Assembly: GCA_937924345.1 (NCBI GenBank) | Contig: CALDTD010000276.1 | Coordinates: forward strand, 1 to 11,756 | Reading direction: 5' to 3' | DNA length: 11,756 bases | Origin: an uncultured Flavobacteriales bacterium | GTDB lineage: Bacteria; Bacteroidota; Bacteroidia; Flavobacteriales_D; Parvicellaceae | In this document: one piece after another, positions 7,525 to 11,756 of the stretch | Numbering within the stretch: position 1 is the stretch's first letter | How the letters are laid out: each line of letters begins with the position of its first letter | Translations under genes and position numbers: made by a program | The notes under the pieces: generated by a model | Seen by the model: the letters and a program-made list of their open reading frames with translations, nothing else | The model's database searches: none | What the model was told of the DNA's origin: nothing

Positions 7525-8523
7525 CCATATATTGAATATTTAAAGAATATTCAATATAGATATGTTGTAGATTCTATTCATAATGGTTCAATTAGCGCTC
7601 AAAAGACTTACTTTAATAGTTCTTACAAAAATAATATTCCAGAATCGTTTAAAATTAATCAGGAAGACTCTATTTATCAAATCACAACATTTGACTTAAG
7701 TACCTATAACGATTCTTTACAGAGGTGTTATGATAATTGTCCTCCTAAAAATCTATTTAGATATTTAAACCCAAGTCCTGATTTTATAAATCGATTTATA
7801 AAGGATACAGCATTATACACTAGTTATTCAGACTTCGATAGGTTAGCAAGAGCAAAGGTATTACTTAATATAACCAACGAAGAAATTTTATTGATGGATA
7901 CAAGTCAGTTACAAAAAACTATATTAAATCTAGAAGCATTAGAAACTAAATTAATAAAAGATGTAATTAATAAAACAAAAAGTATAGAAGATGCTGATAA
8001 ACTTTACTCTGATTTTAATGAATTATTTCACTTAAAAACCAAAGAACTTTTTTTAAATGGAGATATTACAATGACAGAATATACTTCAGCTTCCGAAGAA
8101 AACACTGTTGAAGATTTGATAAACTATGAATTTAGTTTAACAGAACTAGGCTTATTAAACATAGATGCTTTTGCAGATTTTGGTGGAGAAAAAAGATATG
8201 ACCTTAAGGTTAAGTTTAAAACAAGGTGTAATGACTATAAATTAGTATTTAAAGGTTTTAGAGGAGTTATTCCTGGTGAGATTGTAGATGGAAAAAAGAA
8301 TACAGTTGTATTTAGAAACGTTCCTGAAGATCAAGGGGTATATATTGTTGGTATTAATTATTTGAATGACAAAGAGTTTCCGGTTCAGTTTTCTAAGAAG
8401 TATTTTAAAACAAGCGCAAACAAAGACTTGGTTCATTTAAAATTTGGAAATCAGATTACCTTTAAACAATTACAAAAAGAATTAGAGTTTTTAGACAAAT
8501 TAGTTCCTGCCCTCGAAGACTAA
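7525..8523 (+). pseudogene. C-terminal part of the OmpA-domain gene, beyond the amber codon
   Basis: This stretch stays open in the same frame as the preceding gene for 332 codons and ends at TAA 8521-8523. The first 122 codons contain no ATG, GTG or TTG; the first start-like codons are TTG 7891 and ATG 7894, so independent translation would yield only about 210 residues with no signal peptide. The peptide has a pair of cysteines (CYDNC), a charged, probably coiled-coil segment (around 7900-8060), and a C-terminal beta-rich region. That region contains YEFSLTELGLLNIDAF and KFKTRCNDYKLVFKGFRG, resembling a domain that, from memory, accompanies the middle domain of the first half in Bacteroidota proteins. 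This supports one original protein. A CAG (Gln) to TAG change is the simplest explanation. It could instead be expressed by readthrough, or the stop could be a sequencing error. A separate 210-residue gene at 7894-8523 is the alternative annotation. Confidence 0.72.
7528..7558 (+). repeat. Perfect 13-bp inverted repeat with 5-base loop, just after the TAG
   Basis: The left arm (7528-7540, TATATTGAATATT) and right arm (7546-7558, AATATTCAATATA) are exact reverse complements around the loop TAAAG. The structure begins 3 bases after the amber codon 7522-7524. In frame it encodes Y-I-E-Y-L-K-N-I-Q-Y. It is nearly all A-U pairs and has no U-tract after it, so it does not look like an intrinsic terminator. 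Confidence 0.85.
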
Positions 8524-8995
8524 AACAAACTCACCTTGGGGTCATTTGATAAGAAAAGTAAGTCACAAAGACATTAGGAAAACTTACGACATGAGAGTAT
8601 TTGGTCAATGGCGCATAAAACAAGGTAGTCAATGGAAAATAGGATATTCTTTATTCCTTAAAGGGATTGATAGAATTTAACTTGCTGATAAACTCGTTAA
8701 GTTGATGAGGATTATTAGGACTCATAACTCCAATACAGTTGATCGGTTGGCATCTGAAATACTTAGATCATAAATCATTTTTTCCTGATACAAGAACAAG
8801 TTATTAGAATATTTCAGATTATAGGAAACTCACAATAGTAATGTTATAAAAACTATTTTAAAACGAACACCTTTAGGAATTTATCACAAAATTTAAGGTA
8901 AGTATTTTGGTAAAAACTATTTAATCGACTTGCTTTAGGTTTTGTTAAAATGTATTAGGTAACTTTAAGGGTAGTCATTTTTATATTAAATTGCA
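8524..8995. other. Long intergenic stretch with a possible decayed reading frame
   Basis: No intact gene is evident in these 472 bases. On the plus strand, one frame is open from about 8522 to a TAA at 8678-8680 and then to a TAA at 8771-8773, with ATG 8591 as the only good internal start (29 codons to the first stop). The second piece reads like a short helical peptide (NTVDRLASEILRS), faintly reminiscent of helix-turn-helix proteins, but no family is recognised. The minus strand also has a short open piece across 8667-8770, so chance cannot be excluded. The right half (8780-8995) is AT-rich and presumably carries the protease promoter. A 12-base repeat, TAAAAACTATTT, occurs at 8847-8858 and 8911-8922. 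Confidence 0.45.
8941..8967 (+). promoter_or_regulatory. Weak candidate promoter for the serine protease
   Basis: TTTG at 8941-8944 and TAACTTTA at 8960-8967 partly match the Bacteroidota -33 and -7 boxes (TAnnTTTG with the last base changed). The spacing of 15 bases is shorter than usual. It would give a leader of roughly 25 bases. Low confidence because the region is AT-rich. Confidence 0.2.
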
Positions 8996-8998
8996 GTG

Positions 8999-10114
8999 AT
9001 GAAAACATATATTTTAATACTTACTGCAACATTTATATCTTCTTTAATCTTTTCTCAAAAAATTAAAGACTCTACCCAACTAAAAATAATTGGAGGTAAC
9101 ACTGTTAATATTGGAGACTACCCTTGGATGGCATCTTTAGTTACAGACGTAGGAATTCAAGGCTGTGGAGCTTCTCTTATTGCTCCTCAGTGGGTATTAA
9201 CTGCTGGACATTGTTTTGTTGACAATCCTAATGCCCCTCAAAACATTAAAGTAATATTAAACTCATTAACTACTAATGAAAATGCTCTAGAACCCTTTTC
9301 TGAATTAATAGACATTGATACCTTTTTCATTCACCATAACTTTACACTAGATCTAAACTTAGGCTCAATTAATGGGCCAGATATTGCATTAATTAGACTA
9401 ACCGACCCATCGACTGTGCCTCCAGTGCAACTAGCTGATTTTTCAGACTCAGCACTTTTCAACCACCATTTAGACGCTAAAATATTAGGATGGGGAATAA
9501 CTAATTCCGGCGGAATGCATTCAGATAGCCTCTTATTAGCCAATAGCTTCTTTATTGGCAATAATCAATGTGAAAACTTTTATGCATCTGCTCAACAAGG
9601 CAACCCTTATTCTTCTAATCCGAATGGTGTTATTTGTGCTGGTTATTATGCTGGGGTTACCCCTGTTGGCTCTGCTTCTGGAGATAGTGGTGGCCCTCTA
9701 TTTTTCGAAGAGAACGGAATAGACAAAATTGTAGGAATAGTTTCTGGAGGAAATTCAGATATTACTCTAGAAGATTACCCTGGTGTATTTACAAAAGTCC
9801 CTGTTTACAGGAATTGGATAGATAGCATTATGAATACTTATGAAGACTTTTCTAATATTTCAGACAATAAAAATTCTTACACCCCGCATTTTTACAGGAA
9901 GAATCAATCGGTAAAAATTGACTATTTAAACGTTAATGATACTTATCTAATAGAGGTTTACTCTACTTCTGGAAAATTAATTGAAAGAGTCGAAATTAAA
10001 GGAGCTACTTCCGCAGGAGTAAACACTTTTCTATATCAAGATGGACTATATATATTCAATATATTTAACCTTAGAACCTTAGAAAAGGTCCAACAAAAGA
10101 TATTTATTAATTAA
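8999..10114 (+). CDS. Secreted trypsin-fold (S1) serine protease with T9SS C-terminal sorting domain
   Basis: The 371-residue product begins with a signal peptide (MKTYILILTATFISSLIFSQ). A short propeptide ends at Lys29, before IIGGN, the classic zymogen-activation junction of S1 proteases. The catalytic triad is intact: His71 in TAGHC, Asp128 in PDIALIRL and Ser230 in GDSGGP. Cys56-Cys72 and Cys191-Cys213 match two standard disulfides. The residue equivalent to chymotrypsin 189 is Gly224, not Asp, so trypsin-like Arg/Lys specificity is not predicted. The Cys191-Cys220 disulfide of the animal enzymes is missing (Ala226). Residues from about 300 to the end form a beta-sandwich ending in GLYIFNIFN and QQKIFIN, typical of a type A T9SS sorting domain; the protein is probably exported across the outer membrane and anchored or released. 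ATG 8999 is preferred over the overlapping GTG 8996. It appears to be a single-gene unit. Confidence 0.94.
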   Translation: MKTYILILTATFISSLIFSQKIKDSTQLKIIGGNTVNIGDYPWMASLVTDVGIQGCGASLIAPQWVLTAGHCFVDNPNAPQNIKVILNSLTTNENALEPFSELIDIDTFFIHHNFTLDLNLGSINGPDIALIRLTDPSTVPPVQLADFSDSALFNHHLDAKILGWGITNSGGMHSDSLLLANSFFIGNNQCENFYASAQQGNPYSSNPNGVICAGYYAGVTPVGSASGDSGGPLFFEENGIDKIVGIVSGGNSDITLEDYPGVFTKVPVYRNWIDSIMNTYEDFSNISDNKNSYTPHFYRKNQSVKIDYLNVNDTYLIEVYSTSGKLIERVEIKGATSAGVNTFLYQDGLYIFNIFNLRTLEKVQQKIFIN

Positions 10115-10127
10115 GCGTTAGAACACC

Positions 10128-10802
10128 TCATTCTATCCCTGCAACAACTATTACAAACTCCCCTTTGGGAGCTTTGTGTTCAAAGTGTTTTTTTACCTCT
10201 ACCAATGTTCCTCTTACGGTTTCTTCGTAAAGTTTAGAAATTTCTCTAGAAACTGAACATTTTCGGTCTTCACCAAATACTTCGGAAAAAGATTGTAATG
10301 CTTTAATTACACGATAAGGGGATTCGTAAAAAACCATTGTCTTTGTTTCTTCTGCTAATGCTTGTATACGCTTTTGACGTCCTTTTTTATGCGGTAAAAA
10401 GCCTTCGAAAACAAATCGATCGCAAGGCAAACCAGAATTGACCAATGCGGGAACAAAAGCTGTAGCACCAGGTAATGTTTCCACTTCAATATTGTTCTCA
10501 ACACAAGCTCTTACTAATAAAAATCCTGGATCGGAAATAGCAGGAGTTCCAGCGTCTGAGACTAGGCAAAATGTAACATCAGAAGTAGAAAGCTCAACAA
10601 CTAACTCCTCTACAATTTTATGTTCATTATGTAAATGATAAGAACGTTTGGGAGTATCTATCTCTAAATGTTTTAATAGCTTACCAGATGTTCGAGTATC
10701 CTCTGCTAAAACAAGCTCACATTCTTTTAATGCTTTAATGGCTCTAAATGTAATATCTTCTAAATTCCCAACCGGAGTTGGAACAATAATCAGTTTTCCC
10801 AT
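10128..10802 (-). CDS. rsmI: 16S rRNA (cytidine1402-2'-O)-methyltransferase, RsmI
   Basis: RsmI uses S-adenosylmethionine to methylate the 2'-hydroxyl of C1402 in 16S rRNA, at the decoding centre of the ribosome. The tetrapyrrole-methylase fold is recognisable from VPTPVGNLEDIT (7-18), AEDTRTSGKLL (33-43), LVSDAGTPAISDPG (80-93), LPGATAFVPAL (110-120) and FEGFLPHKKGRQKR (132-144). All the family's characteristic motifs are intact. At 224 residues it lacks the C-terminal helical extension of the E. coli enzyme (286 residues), the short form being usual in Bacteroidota. It is convergent with the protease gene, the two stop codons lying 13 bases apart, with no clear hairpin terminator between them. 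The ATG at 10802 gives the normal N-terminus MGKLIIVPTPVGN. Confidence 0.96.
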   Translation of the reverse strand: MGKLIIVPTPVGNLEDITFRAIKALKECELVLAEDTRTSGKLLKHLEIDTPKRSYHLHNEHKIVEELVVELSTSDVTFCLVSDAGTPAISDPGFLLVRACVENNIEVETLPGATAFVPALVNSGLPCDRFVFEGFLPHKKGRQKRIQALAEETKTMVFYESPYRVIKALQSFSEVFGEDRKCSVSREISKLYEETVRGTLVEVKKHFEHKAPKGEFVIVVAGIE

Positions 10803-10841
10803 ACCAATTCAAAATTACGTAAAATATAGATTGGCAGTCTA

Positions 10842-10849
10842 CAAATTTA
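10842..10849 (-). promoter_or_regulatory. Candidate -7 box for rsmI
   Basis: On the minus strand TAAATTTG matches TAnnTTTG exactly, about 40 bases before the rsmI ATG. No good TTG is found at the -33 position, so the promoter call rests on one element. Confidence 0.38.
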
Positions 10850-10935
10850 TATTTCTAAAAAATCATTACATTTAAAATATGATTTTAGAACAGTATATAG
10901 TTAGCACTAAAAAAAAATTAACAATAATTTAAGTT

Positions 10936-10952
10936 TTGGCACTATTATTGGA
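10936..10952 (+). promoter_or_regulatory. Candidate sigma-54-like (-24/-12) promoter for the LVIVD lipoprotein gene
   Basis: TTGGCAC (10936-10942) matches the -24 half of the sigma-54 consensus, and TTGG (10948-10951) lies at the -12 position with the correct GG-N10 spacing. The consensus GC at -12 is GG here, a mismatch at an important base. Transcription would begin near 10963, about 20 bases before ATG 10983. The overlapping TAAGTTTTG is one base too long for a standard -7 box. Confidence 0.42.
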
Positions 10953-10982
10953 GAATATGAACGAAATTAAAATAAGCACATC

Positions 10983-11756
10983 ATGAAAAATTTACTACTA
11001 TTTACCAGTTTATTACTTATATTTTTTTCGTGTAAAAAGACAGAAGGTGAAGTTTCTATTACTTATCAAAGAGCAGATGCTGTTTATGGAGATTTAGATG
11101 CATTACGCGCTTTACCGCTTGTTACAACTCAACAATCACTAGAGAATCCTGGTAAAGTTTATGTCGGAGAAAATTATTTTTTAGTAGGAGAAGAAGGAAA
11201 AGGAATTCATATTTTTGACAATGCAAACATGACCAATCCAATTCGCCTTTCTTTTATTCAAATTCCTTATAACAAAGAGTTCTATGTAAAAGATAATATG
11301 CTATATGCCGAGACTTTATATGACTTTATTAAAATAGACATCTCCGATGTTTACAGTCCTCAATTAATAAGTAGAGCTTTAAATGTATTTGGAACACCTT
11401 ATGTAAATGATAAAGGAGACGCCTTATTAAGTTTTAACTACACTACTGCCACTGATGTTTTTAAACTAAATAGTCCAGAAGCTAATGAAATCAAAAGAAA
11501 AGGAGAGTTACATTTAGACTACTTAGACAATGTTATACCAGAATCCAATATTCCGTCATCATTCTCGACAACGGCAAGTGGGGCTGGCTCTATTAGCAGG
11601 ATTGCTGTTGACTATAACCATATTTATATTTTAGGAGGTAACTCCTTACATATTTTAAGCAATTCTGGAAACTCTATTTCTAGTGCTGGAGAAATAAATC
11701 TTGCCGACGGTATGGAAACTATTTATGCAAAAAATAATAGGCTATACATTGGCTCA
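10983..11756 (+). CDS. LVIVD repeat-type lipoprotein, 5' part (runs off the window)
   Basis: The frame is open from ATG 10983 to the window end, 258 codons, with no stop reached. The N-terminus is a lipoprotein signal: MKNLLLFTSLLLIFFSC, with the lipidated Cys at 17, followed by KKTEGE. The mature part contains beta-propeller-like repeats of the LVIVD type: NPGKVYVGENYFLVGEEGKG, IHIFDNANMTNPIRLSFIQI, then VKDNMLYAETLYDFIKIDIS and DVYSPQLISRALNVFG. A later pair of strands (HIYILGGNSLHILSN and AKNNRLYIGS) suggests the repeats continue. This suggests a surface or periplasmic lipoprotein with a propeller-like fold; no enzymatic role can be inferred. It is transcribed divergently from rsmI across a 180-base intergenic region. 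Family assignment is by pattern recognition. Confidence 0.82.
   Translation, partial: MKNLLLFTSLLLIFFSCKKTEGEVSITYQRADAVYGDLDALRALPLVTTQQSLENPGKVYVGENYFLVGEEGKGIHIFDNANMTNPIRLSFIQIPYNKEFYVKDNMLYAETLYDFIKIDISDVYSPQLISRALNVFGTPYVNDKGDALLSFNYTTATDVFKLNSPEANEIKRKGELHLDYLDNVIPESNIPSSFSTTASGAGSISRIAVDYNHIYILGGNSLHILSNSGNSISSAGEINLADGMETIYAKNNRLYIGS

Noticed and set aside
7528..7558. Inverted repeat as an intrinsic terminator of the gene ending at 7524
   Set aside because: The stem is almost entirely A-U and is followed by GATATGTTGTAG, not a U-tract; the coding frame also continues through it.
7521..7560. TAG as a pyrrolysine codon
   Set aside because: Pyrrolysine use is not expected in Bacteroidota, and no pyl genes or methylamine methyltransferase features are in the window.
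10801..10815. TTGGTATG on the minus strand at the rsmI start as a sigma-54 -24 element
   Set aside because: It overlaps the start codon itself and has no -12 element, so it could not drive rsmI.
10438..10875. Plus-strand open frames opposite rsmI
   Set aside because: They are antisense to an intact, highly conserved gene and resemble no protein family.

Overview
The window looks like chromosome from a marine-type Bacteroidota, most likely order Flavobacteriales. The DNA is AT-rich. Several lineage markers are present: a DUF4270 lipoprotein, a one-domain GlgA-like protein, lipoprotein signals of the SCKK type, a serine protease with a type IX secretion (T9SS) C-terminal sorting domain, and promoter boxes resembling TAnnTTTG. 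No mobile element, CRISPR array, tRNA or rRNA was seen.

Layout: (1) 28-4024, minus strand: a tight operon running from a short GlgA-like glycosyltransferase domain to a DUF4270 lipoprotein and then glmS. The first two genes overlap and glmS starts 3 bases after the DUF4270 stop. (2) 4025-4222: divergent intergenic promoter region. (3) 4223-8523, plus strand: panC, panD, a YbhN/MprF-type membrane protein, and a long OmpA-domain gene, with gaps of only 12, 15 and 2 bases. (4) 8524-8995: a 472-base stretch without a clear gene, holding a possible decayed reading frame. (5) 8999-10114, plus strand: a secreted trypsin-fold protease. (6) 10128-10802, minus strand: rsmI, convergent with the protease. 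(7) 10983-11756, plus strand: the start of an LVIVD-type lipoprotein that runs off the window.

Most of this is housekeeping. GlmS makes glucosamine-6-phosphate for the cell envelope. PanC and PanD supply pantothenate and beta-alanine for coenzyme A. RsmI methylates 16S rRNA. The lipoproteins, the OmpA-domain protein and the T9SS protease act at or beyond the outer membrane.

The most unusual object is the OmpA-domain gene. A single in-frame amber codon (7522-7524) splits what is otherwise one open frame of 691 codons (6448-8523). Three bases after that TAG begins a perfect 13-bp inverted repeat with a 5-base loop. This may be a recent nonsense mutation, a sequencing error, or stop-codon readthrough helped by a hairpin; the sequence alone cannot decide. 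I see no convincing evidence of a wholly new multi-gene system.
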